64,000 bases of DNA from Candidatus Wallbacteria bacterium (GTDB lineage: Bacteria; Muiribacteriota; UBA6191; JACPRK01). Position 1 is the stretch's first letter, and each line of letters starts with the position of its first letter. Positions 8,133 through 18,800 of this stretch are shown in pieces. The stretch is from NCBI GenBank assembly GCA_016213845.1, contig JACQZN010000028.1:62001-126000 (forward strand), in the 5' to 3' direction. The translations under genes were made by a program, and so were the position numbers. The notes under the pieces were generated by a model. It was not told where the DNA came from and ran no database searches. It saw only the letters and a program-made list of their open reading frames with translations.

Positions 8133-9149
8133 ATGTCTCAGGCGACTGTCATCCGGAGTGTCGTGTTCGCTCTGGCGCTGGCGCTCTGCCCCCATGCGCT
8201 GGCGCGTCCCAGCGTGGTGGTCTACACGTCGCTCGACCAGCCTTTCTCCGAGCCGGTGCTCCGGCGCTTCGAGAAGCAGACGGGCATTCGCGTCAAGGCA
8301 CTCTACGACCTGGAGGCGAACAAGACGGTAGGGCTCGCCAACCGCCTGCTGGCCGAGATGAAGCGGCCGCGCGCGGACGTCTACTGGAACAACGAGCCGA
8401 TGCACACCGTGATGCTGGCTCGCCGCGGCGTGTTCGAGACCTTCGAGACGACGCGCGCCGCCGGCATCCCCGATGCCTACAGGGACCCGGCGAGCAGGTG
8501 GTACGGTTTCGGAGGCCGGGCGCGCGTGCTGCTCGTGGACAGCTCGCGCGTGACGGAGGCCGAGATGCCGAAGGCGGTCTCGGAGCTGGCGCACCCCCGA
8601 TGGAAGGGCAAGGCGGCGATGGCCAAGCCGCTCTTCGGCACAACGGCCACGCACGTCGCTGCGCTCTTTGCCGTGCAGGGCGCCGCCAAGGGCCGGACCT
8701 TCCTCGAGGCGCTGCGCGCCAACGGCATCCGGCTGGCCGACGGCAACTCGGGCGTGCGCGACCAGGTCGTGCGCGGTCAGGCGCTGGTCGGGCTCACGGA
8801 CACCGACGACGCGCTCTCGGCGGTGCGCGCCGGGAAGCCGGTCCGGATGATCTTCCCCGACCAGGGCTCGGGCGGAGCGTTGCTGCTCCCGAACACGGTG
8901 TCGATCGTCAAGGGCGCCCCGCACCCCGCGGAGGCCCGGCGGCTGGCGGAGTACCTGCTCAGCCCGGAGGTGGAAGAGGCCCTGGCGCGCGGGCCCTCGC
9001 AGCAGATCCCCCTGCGTCCCGGGCTGGCCGGCCCCGAGGGGATGGGCGACGTGCGGACCCTCGAAACGATGCGGGTCCGGTTCGAGGCCGTCGAGGCAGC
9101 CATGCCCGAGGCCACGCGAGCGGTGCAGGAAATCCTGCTGAATGACTGA
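8133..9149 (+). CDS. Fe(III)-type ABC transporter periplasmic substrate-binding protein
   Basis: The start at ATG 8133 is preceded by AAGGAG and opens a signal peptide ending in PHALA. The mature domain begins RPSVVVYTSLDQPFSEPVL and contains FEKQTGIRV and DVYWNNEP, characteristic of the FbpA/FutA/IdiA-like class of periplasmic binding proteins for ferric iron and related ligands. Length is 338 residues, normal for the family. It overlaps the permease gene by 8 bp, so an operon is very likely. A damaged duplicate lies at 4771-4884. Iron is the best guess for the ligand; a different metal or oxyanion is possible given the downstream ChrB-domain gene. Confidence 0.85.
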   Translation: MSQATVIRSVVFALALALCPHALARPSVVVYTSLDQPFSEPVLRRFEKQTGIRVKALYDLEANKTVGLANRLLAEMKRPRADVYWNNEPMHTVMLARRGVFETFETTRAAGIPDAYRDPASRWYGFGGRARVLLVDSSRVTEAEMPKAVSELAHPRWKGKAAMAKPLFGTTATHVAALFAVQGAAKGRTFLEALRANGIRLADGNSGVRDQVVRGQALVGLTDTDDALSAVRAGKPVRMIFPDQGSGGALLLPNTVSIVKGAPHPAEARRLAEYLLSPEVEEALARGPSQQIPLRPGLAGPEGMGDVRTLETMRVRFEAVEAAMPEATRAVQEILLND

Positions 9150-10776
9150 CGCGCTCGATCGACTCCGATTGGTTCCGCGGGTCCTCCGCCAGGCCTGGGG
9201 GCGGCTCACGGTCCTCACGATTCTGGCCTTCTGGATCGCCTGGCCCCTGGCCGGTTTCCTCGGACAAGCGACCGGCGGGGCCGGCGGGTTCAGCCTCGGG
9301 GCGTTCGAGCGGGTGTTCGGGGAGGGCCGGCCGTTTCTGGTGCTGAAGAACACGGTGGCCGTGGCGTTGTCGGCGAGCTTGATGGCGCTTGCGGCGGGCG
9401 GGCTGGCCGGCGGACTGCTGGCGCGCGCGCGCGTTCCCTGGCCCAGGGTCTGGCTGGCGGGACTGGCGGCCGGCGCGGCGCTTCCGCCGTATCTCGTGGG
9501 CGTCGCCTGGCAGGCGGTGTCGGCGCCCGGGGCGCCGCTCGAGGGGGCGCTCGCGGTCGAGGGGACGTGGGGCGCGGCGCGCGTCCTGGCGAGCTGGCTG
9601 GCGCCCGTGGTCGCGCTGGTGGCAGTGGCGACCTTCTCGGCTGCCGACGCCGACGCCGAGGAGGCCGCGCTCCTGGCCCGCGGCCCGTGGGGTGCGCTGG
9701 GTGCGGTGACGCTGCCGCTTGCAGCGCCCGGGCTGGCCTCCGCCTGGGCGCTCGCCTTCGTGCTCGCAGCAGTGAACTATTCGGTAGCGGATCTGGCGTG
9801 CGTGCACGTCTACCCGGTCGAGATCTTCACGCGCTTTTCTGCCTACCACGACGTCGCCGCGGCGGCCGTCGCGACGCTGCCACTGGCGGGCTTGCTCGCT
9901 GCCGCGTGGGTACTGGCGCGGCTGGCCAGGCCTCGCGGAGCGCCCTCGGGTCTCAGGCTAGGCTCGGCGCTCGGCAGGCGCCTGCAGGCCCGCACGCCCG
10001 GGTGGGTCGACGCGCTGGCGCTGGCGGTGCTTGCTTTGCTGGTCGGCTGGAACCCGGGCCTTCCCCTGGCCGCCTTCGTCTGGAAGGCCGGCGGCCCCGC
10101 CCGGTACGCCGACGCGCTCGGCGCCGCCGGGGAGGACATGGTCTTCTCGGGAGGGACTGCCGTCCTGACGGCAGCCGTGGTGACGGTCAGCGCCTTGGCC
10201 GTGGTGGCGGCGCGGCTGCGGCATCGGCGTGGACTCCTCGGAGAGCTGTGCGGATGGCTAGCGTACCTGAGCTTCTTCGTGCCGCCGTGCGTGCTGGGGA
10301 TCGCGCTCGTGGAGCAGTGGAGCGGTTGGAGCTGGGCGGAGCCGCTCTACGGCACGGCGCTCGGGCTGGCGGTCGGCCTGGCAGCACGCGTGCTGCCCGT
10401 CGGGGTCAAGGTGTTGGAGACCGTCTTCGAGCGGCTCGATCCCGAGCTCGAGGAGGCTGCGTGGGCGTGCGGGGTCTCGCCCGTCCGGAGCCTGTACGGC
10501 ATCCTGTTGCCGCTGCTGGTTCCGGCGATGGGGGCAGTCGCCGTTCTCGGGGCGCTGCTCTCGCTCGGCGAAGTGGACCTGGCGGTACTGTTGACTCCAC
10601 CGGGCCAGGCGCCGGTGATGGTGCGGATCTTCAACTTCCTCCACTACGGCATGGACGAGACGCTGGCTGCCTGTTGCGCCCTGATGGTGCTGGCCGTGGG
10701 GGCCGGTGCGCTCGGTCTGGTGGCGGTCTCATCCGTCGTAGTCCGGCGCTTGTCGACCCAAGGAACGACACCGTGA
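9142..10776 (+). CDS. Fe(III)-type ABC transporter permease, two fused permease domains
   Basis: The 544-residue protein has about twelve hydrophobic helices in two halves. Each half has an EAA-type loop, visible as DAEEAALLARGPWGALGAVTLP in the first and ELEEAAWACGVSPVRSLYGI in the second. These loops contact the ATPase. The double-length form is typical of FbpB/SfuB iron permeases. It overlaps the binding-protein gene upstream and shares a GTGA overlap with the ATPase gene downstream, indicating translational coupling. Confidence 0.88.
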   Translation: MTDALDRLRLVPRVLRQAWGRLTVLTILAFWIAWPLAGFLGQATGGAGGFSLGAFERVFGEGRPFLVLKNTVAVALSASLMALAAGGLAGGLLARARVPWPRVWLAGLAAGAALPPYLVGVAWQAVSAPGAPLEGALAVEGTWGAARVLASWLAPVVALVAVATFSAADADAEEAALLARGPWGALGAVTLPLAAPGLASAWALAFVLAAVNYSVADLACVHVYPVEIFTRFSAYHDVAAAAVATLPLAGLLAAAWVLARLARPRGAPSGLRLGSALGRRLQARTPGWVDALALAVLALLVGWNPGLPLAAFVWKAGGPARYADALGAAGEDMVFSGGTAVLTAAVVTVSALAVVAARLRHRRGLLGELCGWLAYLSFFVPPCVLGIALVEQWSGWSWAEPLYGTALGLAVGLAARVLPVGVKVLETVFERLDPELEEAAWACGVSPVRSLYGILLPLLVPAMGAVAVLGALLSLGEVDLAVLLTPPGQAPVMVRIFNFLHYGMDETLAACCALMVLAVGAGALGLVAVSSVVVRRLSTQGTTP

Positions 10777-11441
10777 ACGCGCTCGAGCTCAAGCGAGTTT
10801 CCATTTCCCACGGGGGGCTGCCCGTGCTCAAAGCCGTAGAGCTGCGAGTGGCTGCCGGAGAAGCGCTCACGCTGACCGGCCCGTCGGGCGGGGGGAAGAC
10901 CACGCTGTTGCGCGTTGCCGCCGGGCTGGCGCGGCCCGACGATGGCGAGGTCTGGCTGCACGGCAAGCTCGCCAGCGGTCCGGGCGCCTCCACTGCGGCG
11001 CACCTCCGCGGAGTCTCGATGGTCTTTCAGGGGCTTGCGCTCTGGCCCCACATGACTGCGCTCGCCCACTTGACCTTCGTGATGACCGGCGGGCCGCGCT
11101 CCGAGCGGCTCGAACGGGCGCGCGCCGGCCTGGAGGCCGTCGGACTTGCGGACCGCAGCGGCGCCTACCCGCACGAGCTGTCCGGCGGGCAGCGCCAGCG
11201 GCTGGCGGTCGCGCGGGCGCTTGCGGCGCAGATGCCTCTGTTGATGCTGGACGAGCCCTTTGCCAACGTCGAGCGCGCGCTTGCCGGCAGGCTGGTCGAG
11301 CTGGTCGCGCGCGAGCGCGCCGAACGAGGGGTCGCCGTGATCCTGGTGACCCATCAAGATGAAAATGGCCTCCGTCTGCCCGGCTCGCGCCGAGTCCGGC
11401 TGGTCGCAGGCGTGCTCTCCGAGGAGGAGGAACCGGCATGA
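10773..11441 (+). CDS. ABC transporter ATP-binding protein
   Basis: The GTG start at 10773 overlaps the permease stop. The 222-residue product has all ABC ATPase motifs in order: Walker A GPSGGGKTT near residue 37, a Q-loop in SMVFQGLALWPHMT, signature LSGGQRQR, Walker B LLMLDEP and the switch His in VTHQ. It energises the fused permease encoded upstream. It is shorter than typical FbpC proteins of about 350 residues because it lacks the C-terminal regulatory domain. Its stop overlaps the ATG of the ChrB-domain gene by 4 bp. Confidence 0.9.
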   Translation: MNALELKRVSISHGGLPVLKAVELRVAAGEALTLTGPSGGGKTTLLRVAAGLARPDDGEVWLHGKLASGPGASTAAHLRGVSMVFQGLALWPHMTALAHLTFVMTGGPRSERLERARAGLEAVGLADRSGAYPHELSGGQRQRLAVARALAAQMPLLMLDEPFANVERALAGRLVELVARERAERGVAVILVTHQDENGLRLPGSRRVRLVAGVLSEEEEPA

Positions 11442-11929
11442 ACTCGAGAATCGCCACGATCGCCCTCTGTCTCATCGCGCATCCCCTGGCGCTCGGCGCC
11501 GCCGAGCCCGCGCTCTACACGACCTGGGCCGGCGGGATGGAACCCGACAAGTGCGCCACAGCCTGGCTCTTGACGCGGCGCGTCAGCCCGGGCGCCCGAT
11601 TCAAGTTCTTCCCGCGCGGAAAGAAGATCGCCGAGGGCACGACCTTCGAAGTCCCGTTCGCCAAGCTCACCCGCGCCGGAAACCTCTCCGGCTTCGAGTG
11701 CGCCCTGGCGGCCCACAAGCTCGACGAACCGGCCCTGCTCGAGATGGGCCGCATCATGCACGACATCGAAATCAACACCTGGCAGCCGAAAGCCACCGCC
11801 GAAGCCGCGGGCCTCACCGCCGTGATCCGGGGACTGGCCCGGACCAGCAAGGACGACCACGAGGTGCTCGAGCGCAGCTTCGTCGTGCTGGACGCCCTGC
11901 ACGCGGAGCTGGCCGCCAGATACAAATGA
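11438..11929 (+). CDS. Secreted ChrB-C-domain protein
   Basis: A signal peptide of about 21 residues ending in LGAAEP is followed by one domain similar to the C-terminal domain of the chromate-resistance protein ChrB. Recognisable segments are DKCATAWLLTRRVSPGARFKF, TFEVPFAKLTRAGNLSGFE and LLEMGRIMHDIEIN. Cytoplasmic ChrB is a chromate-responsive regulator; an exported single-domain version must do something else, perhaps binding metal or oxyanion in the periplasm. The ATGA overlap with the ABC ATPase gene places it firmly in the iron-type ABC operon. Domain call is good; function is unknown. Confidence 0.75.
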   Translation: MNSRIATIALCLIAHPLALGAAEPALYTTWAGGMEPDKCATAWLLTRRVSPGARFKFFPRGKKIAEGTTFEVPFAKLTRAGNLSGFECALAAHKLDEPALLEMGRIMHDIEINTWQPKATAEAAGLTAVIRGLARTSKDDHEVLERSFVVLDALHAELAARYK

Positions 11930-12154
11930 CGCGAAAGAGCGTTTGACTCCTGACAACCGCCCGGCCCTCCAGGTCGCCAGATTTCCACCGAGCTTCGGTT
12001 ACCAGGGCTACCGAAGGTTCACTCATCTCCCGGGCACGCCTTGCGCGGTTGCCTGTGCCCGGCGTAGCGTGGCTCGTGGTCGCGGTCAGCCGCTTCGGAC
12101 GGCTCCACCGGATGCCCTCGAACCCGCCGCCGCGGACCGTGTGTCGCGACCGTA

Positions 12155-12688
12155 GTGGTGAAAATTTACCAGCTCGACGAGACGACCACCGGGGCGGTCT
12201 TGGTGTTCATGGCCGCCGGATTCACCGCCGCCTGGGTCTGGTTCGCATTCTTCGACCGGCGCGCCGCAAAGCTGCCGACCCTGAAGGCCTTCCTGCTCCT
12301 GCTGCTGTTCCTGCCGGCCGTATTCGACTACTACGCCGCCAAGATAGCCTGGGCGGAGTTCGTGAGCGTTGGCCTGGGCGAAGACCGGCTCGAGCTCGCC
12401 TTCGTCTGGCCGAGGAAGCCTTCGCGCGTCGAGCTCTCGGCAGTCAAGTCCATCCGGCTCCTCGAGATGTGGCACGGCAGAGGCGATGAGAAGCGCAGCA
12501 ACTTCAGTCTGATTCTGGAGGGGGACTCGGGCGAGCTCGGCCGCTCGGTGCCCACCAAGCGGGTGGCCGTGCTCGAGGAAGCGGCCCGGCAGGTCGCGTC
12601 GGCGACCCGCGCCACGGTGAGCCGCTGGTCGATGAAGGGCCGGCTCGGCACAGCCGAGCAGGTCCAGGAGTTCGTGGGCCGCCCCTGA
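12155..12688 (+). CDS. Membrane protein with PH-like cytoplasmic domain, unknown function
   Basis: The 177-residue frame starts at GTG 12155 or the next GTG, 12158; no strong ribosome site helps choose. Two hydrophobic segments (around residues 12-32 and 42-62) are followed by a soluble domain with alternating strands and a final helix (VLEEAARQVASATRATV), resembling small bacterial PH-domain membrane proteins. No catalytic motif is seen. It lies between the ABC operon and the dockerin operon with no tight linkage to either. Confidence 0.55.
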   Translation: MVKIYQLDETTTGAVLVFMAAGFTAAWVWFAFFDRRAAKLPTLKAFLLLLLFLPAVFDYYAAKIAWAEFVSVGLGEDRLELAFVWPRKPSRVELSAVKSIRLLEMWHGRGDEKRSNFSLILEGDSGELGRSVPTKRVAVLEEAARQVASATRATVSRWSMKGRLGTAEQVQEFVGRP

Positions 12689-12806
12689 GGCGGCAACTCT
12701 TCCACATCTTTCGCAAACGGGGGGGCGCCCGGCGGGCGCACGGGAAACGCCAGCAGCGTCACTCGGCGGCGGTCGGCCGCCCGGCGCGGCGGGAGGAGGA
12801 GGCGTG

Positions 12807-15800
12807 ATGAACAGTCAGACGGGAACGACCGAAAGGTCGCGCAATGGCGCGTCCGGCGGGACCGGGGTGCTCTCGCGCGCGCCCCGGATCGCCGCGCTTG
12901 CGGCTCTCCTGGCATTCGCCGCCGTTTCCCCGGCCTGGGCGCTTCTCGGCGACCTCGACGGCTCGGGTCGCGTCGACGGCCTGGATCTCATTCTCCTCTC
13001 CCGGGCCCTCGGCGCCGTTCGCGGCGAGCCCTCCTTTGCCGACGCCGGTGACCTCGACGGCGACGGCCGCATCACCGACCGCGACTTGGCCGTCCTGCGC
13101 GCCAACTTTGCCCGGACCGGCAGGGACCAGAACCTCTGGGTGGCCGACACGGGCGCAGGCCGCCTCGTCAAGGTCAACGTGCAGACCGGCCACACGCTCC
13201 TGGCCGTGCCGCTGGCCGATCCTCGTCACGTCGCAGCCGACCCCGCTTCGGGTGACTGCTGGGCCACCGAGTCGACCTCCGCCGTCGTGCGTGTCACGGC
13301 CGCGGGCCGTGTAGTCGCTCGTGTCGGCGGTTTCGTCCGGATCGAGGACCTGGCAGTCGACGGCGCGACCGGCGCCTGCTGGCTCGTCGACTCCTCGCTG
13401 CAGAAAGCCTTCCGCGTGCCTCGCTCGCCGGCCGCCGGCGCCACGGTGGCGATCGACTCCTCAGCCGCGGCCTCCGGGATCACCTCGGTCGGGGGATTCA
13501 ACTCGCCGAAGTCGCTGGCCCTCGACGGCCTTCGCGACGCCGTCTGGGTCCTCGATTCCCCGAGCGGCCTCTACCGCCTCTCCGGTTCGGCCCCACCCGG
13601 ATACAGCGTCCGGTCCAGCATCGGCTACCACCTGCCGAACACCAACGTCCGCGGCCGCTCCACGGCCCTCAACAAGCTCGACGGCAGTCTCTACATCAGC
13701 GGCAGCCAGGTGCAGATCTACCAGGGTACTCGCACCCTCGTCCTCGACAACCGCCTGATCCGCGTTCCCGCGTCCAACGCCGGCGAGCTCTTCAGTGGCG
13801 ATCGAGGCGTCGGGAACCTCGCGGGACCCGGTGATGTGGCCGTCAACTCGATGGACGGCTCCGCCTGGATCGCCGACGCAAGCGCGGGCGGCGTCACGCT
13901 CGTGGCGATCGCCGCCGACGGCGGCGAGATCGTGCGCGTGGGCGGCTTCCGCGGCCCGGTCACGCTCTCCGTCGATCCGCTCTCAGGCGCCCTCTGGGCT
14001 GCTGACGCCGGGGCCGATCGCATCGCCAAGATCTCGCCCGCCGGCTCCGTGCTGTTCAGCCTCTCGGGCTTTTCCAGGCCCGGCGGCCTGGCCGTGCTCC
14101 CCGGCGACTCCGTGCGCGGCGCCCCGCTCGTCAACGCCCTGGTCTCCCCCGCCATCGTCCAGCCGGGTGACCCCGTCGGATTCAGTGCCGTCGCCGGCTC
14201 CTCCGTGTCCACTCTGACTCGCTTCGAGTGGGACTTCGACGGCAACGGCAGCTTCGATTTCGCAAGCGACACCTCCGCCGTCACCTCGCGTGCCTACTCC
14301 GCGGAGGGTGTCTACCGGCCGGTCTTGAAAGTTACGGATACCGAGTCACTCGTCGCCGTCGACTACTCCCCCATCGTCCGCGTCGGCCGGTTGAGGGCCT
14401 TCGCCTCGGCCACGCCGGTTCGCGGAGAGGCCCCGCTTCGCGTAGACTTCACTGCGCGCGCCGTCAACCCGCTCACCGGCCGCATCGACAACGTCCAATG
14501 GGACTTCGATGGCGACGGCAGCTTCGAGAGCTTCCAGCAGGCCATCACGACCACCGTCACGGCCTCCCAGACGTACGCCACGGCCGGCGTCCGCCAGGCG
14601 GTCCTCAAGGTTACCGACGAGGCCGGCCGGACGGCCCAGGATACGGTTCGGATCGAGGCCCTCCCGGCGCAACCCCGCGTCAACGTCTCGGGATCGCCTT
14701 CGAGCGGCCTGACGCCGCTGCGCGTCAGCTTCTCGGCGTATGGAAACGTCGGCGATGCCCAGATCGCGTTGCACCGCTGGGACTTCCAGGGGGACGGCAC
14801 CTACGACTTCGCCAGCCTCTCCGGGGGACAGGCCGAGCACTACTTCACCAGCCCGGGCAGCTACCCGGTTCGCGTGGAGGTCACCGACACCAAGGGCCTC
14901 ACCGCCACCGCCGTCACCACCATCACCGTCACCGGCCAGCCCGCCGTCAGCCCCGCGCCGCCGGTGGTGCTTGCGGAGGCCTCCGCGCTCGAAGGCTCGG
15001 CCCCCTTCAGCGTCGACCTGGGCGGCCGCGCCAAGGACCCCGACGGCCGCATCGTCCTCTACGAATGGCGCTTCGACGATCCTCCCGGCGCCTCCTTTGC
15101 GGACTCCCCGGATGGCCCGTACACCGGCAACACCAACGCCACCCTGACGTCCCGCTCCATCGCGCTGGGCGGAGCCTCGTCCGCGGTTCTCACCTACTGG
15201 CAGTCCTACAGCACCGAAACGAGTTACGACCGCGGCGTCATCGAGATTTCGCTCGATGGCGGTGCGTTCTCACCCGTCGCGGGCACGACAGCCACCGGCT
15301 TTCAGGAGGAGTTCGTCCGCGTGCAGGTCGGCATCCCGGATCTGGCAGGCAAGTCGAACCTGGTGTTGCGGCTCAAGTTCACCTCGGATACGAGCGTCAA
15401 CCGCGAGGGTTGGTTCGTCGACGACCTGGTTCTGCGCTCCTCCACCGACACGCTTCTGTTTTCCGACGACGCCCAGCAGGGGCTGGCCAACTTCACAGCG
15501 GCCGGCGGGTTTGGTGTCACCACCAGCCGTGGCCTGTCCAGCCTGGGCTCCAGCTCCGCCACCACGGCCGCCGCGCGCCACACCTACGCGAGCGGCGGCA
15601 TCTACCGGCCCCGCCTCACCGTTCACGATGACGGAGGTCACATCGCGTCTTCCTCCGTGACGCTCCGCGTCGCAGCGGCCGGCCTGCCGCGTGCGGCCGC
15701 GATCGCGACGCCCCAGTCCGGCCGGGCGCCGATCTCCGTCCTGCTCGACGGCAGCGGCTCCAGCGACCCGGGCGGCTCGGTGACGCGATACCAGTGGTCC

Positions 15801-18800
15801 TTCTATTCCGCGGCCTTCATCGACGACCTCGAAGGCGGCGCGTCCAAGTGGACCAACACAGGCGGCTGGCAGATCTCACCAGAGCTCACACTCTCGGGGA
15901 GCGGCGCCTGGAACGACTCCCCGGGCGGGATGATGCCGCCCAACCGGGAGGTCTCGCTCGTCACCGTCCCCTTCGACCTCCCCACGACCGGCACGGCCAC
16001 ACTCTCCTTCTGGCACCGCGTGCACATCGACGACTGGGACGATTACGCGCGCCTGGAGTTTTCCGGCGACGGCGGTACCACGTGGACCACCCTTTCCCAG
16101 TGGAGCGGCACGCGCTTCGAGGGGCTCCAGGAGTTCACGCTCACCCCCTATCAGCAGAGCCAGTTCAACAACGCTACCGGCCGGCGCGGCGTGCTGGTCC
16201 GCTTCCGGCTCACCACCGACGCCGACACGACGACCGGTGACGGCTGGGTCGTCGACGACATCGTCATCCGCAATGCCGGCGCGCTCACCTTCGATCAGGA
16301 CTCTGCCAGTCCCACCGCCCAGTACACCTATCGCATTCCCGGTGCCCACCCCGCCACGTTGCGTGTCTCCGACTCTGCCGGAGGCTCGTCCCAGACCACC
16401 GTCACCGTTTTCATCTCCTCCCCGGCAACCTCCAACGCCACGCCGGTCGTGCAGTCGTTCTCGATCACTCCGCGGGAAGGCTCGGCGCCGTTCCACCCGA
16501 GCTTCTACGTCTACGGCCGAGACCCCGACGGCAGCCTCGTGCTCTACGAGCTCGACCTGAACGGCGACGGCGTCTACGACTACGCCGAGAACTACTCCTT
16601 CAACAGGACCTTCCTCTATTCGACGCCCGGACGCTACGCGCCTCGGCTGCGCGTGACGGACAACCGCGGCATGAAGGCCGAGTCGACCGCTCTCGTCATC
16701 GTGACGGGCCCTGCGCCCGACGCGGCCGTGACCGTTTCGCCCAGGCGAGGAAGAGCGCCCTTGCAGGTTGACCTCGCCGTGACGGCGTCGAGCCCCGCGG
16801 GCAGTCCCGTCACGAACGTCCTCTTCGACTTCGACGGCTACGCCCCGGCGGAGTACAGCGACACGTCGGCCCCCTTCACCACGTCGGCGATCTTCCCGGT
16901 TGCCACGACCCGCCGTCCGAAAGTGACGGTGCTGACGGCCGACGGCGGCAAGAAGGAGCTCGACTGCGGCGACATCGTCATCCGCGACGCCACCCAGGTC
17001 CTGGCGCAAGCCTCGGCTTCGACCCGCACAGGCCCAGCGCCGCTCTCCGTGCAGTTCTCGGGGTCGGCGTCGGTTGCGCGCGTGGACGACGCGGTGAAGG
17101 TCTATCGGTGGGACTTCGAAAACGACGGCCGCGACGACTACGAGTCCGCGACCAACCCCAACGCCTCGTGCGTCTACGGCTCCCCCGGAAGCCGAGACGC
17201 CCGGTTCTCCGTCGAAACCCAGTCGGGCGACCGCGACACGGTCCTGCTGCGGATGGGGGTCGGCGCCCCGCCGGTTTCCACGCCCCGCGCCGCCCCGCTC
17301 ACTGGCACGGCCCCGCTGACGGTGATGTTCTTCTGCGATGGCGTCGACCCGGACGGCACGATCGACAACTTCGAGTGGGACTTCGACGGCGACGGCAGTT
17401 TCGACACCTCCACGCGGATCTCGCGCAACTTCAAGCGCGTGCTCGACTCGCCCGGAACCTACGACGCGCGCTTGCGCGTGACGGACCAGGAGGGTTTCGT
17501 CGACACGAAGTCGGTCCGCATCGTCGTTCTTCCCGCGGAGGGCGCCGGCGAGGCCAGCGTCACGGTCGATGCGGAGCCGGAAGAGGCGTTGGCTCCGATG
17601 GTCGTCAGGTTCTGGGCACGGCTCGACAGGGCGGGCAGTCGCGCTGCGCGATACCGCTGGGACTTCGACAGCAACGGCACGATCGATCTCGACACCACCG
17701 CGGCCGGCGCCGAACACCTATACCTCTCTCCGGGCGAGTACGATGCCCGCGTCACGGTCACGGACTCGGAGGGCCGCTCCGGCACCAAGTCCGTCCTGGT
17801 CCGGGCCAAGTTTCCAGACCAGCCTTCCCTCACCGCCTACGCCAATCCCTCATCCGGCGCCGCGCCGCTGCGGGTCAGCTTCTCGAGCTACCTGAGTGCG
17901 TCGTCAAGCGGGTACAGCTACGAGTGGGACTTCGACGGGGACGGTTCCCCCGATTACCTGTCTGCCAGCACGGGCGCTGCTTCGTATCTCTTCGAGCGGC
18001 CCGGGCGCTACCTGGCCAGGGTCCGCGCAACCGACCCGAGCGGGCGCACCATCTCAGGCCGGATCACCGTCGACGTCAAGTTCGGACTGAGTGCAACCCG
18101 GCAGCCGACCGTCTTCGATCCCGATATCGGCCAGAAGGTGGCCATCCGGACGGTGCTCTCCTCACCGGCGCGCGTGACCCTGCGATTGCAGGACGACGCC
18201 GGACGGACCGTGCGGCACCTGGTACGAGCCCAGCAGCGGCCGGCGGGGATGAGCACCGACGTGTGGGACGGAACCGACGAGCTCGGACGCCCGGCGCCCG
18301 CCGGCGTCTACTCGTACGCCGTCGACTACGAAGCCGGCTCCGTGCGCGGCGTCTTCGATCCCACGGGCGAGGTGTCGGAGAACCAGCTCAGCATCACGCC
18401 CGACTACGACCGCCTCTTCAACCCGCTGCAGAACAAGTTCCTCTCCGTCCGCTTCACCCTCGACCGGCTGGCCGAGGCGACGTTGTACGTCGTCGACTTC
18501 CCGGGCTATGCGAAGCGCCGCGTCAAGACCATCCTGCTCCGCGAGCCTCTCGCGGCCGGCTCGTATGTCGTCCCCTGGGACGGCACCGACGATTCGGGTA
18601 ACCCTGCGCCCGTCACCGACTACATCATGCCGGTCTTCTTCTGGGAGCTGCCGCCCAACGCCGTGGTCGTGGCGGGCCGCCCCATCCTGAGCGACCCGGG
18701 CGCCACTTCCAACGTGATCAACCCGGTCGACAACCCCTACTCCGACGCAGGCGTCACGCCCGCGGAGATCACGTACTCGGTCTCCAAACGTTCGCGCGTG

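Noticed and set aside
9567..10772. Upstream extension of the ABC ATPase frame inside the permease gene
   Set aside because: The sequence there is Gly/Arg-rich shadow of the permease; homology to ATPases begins at GTG 10773.
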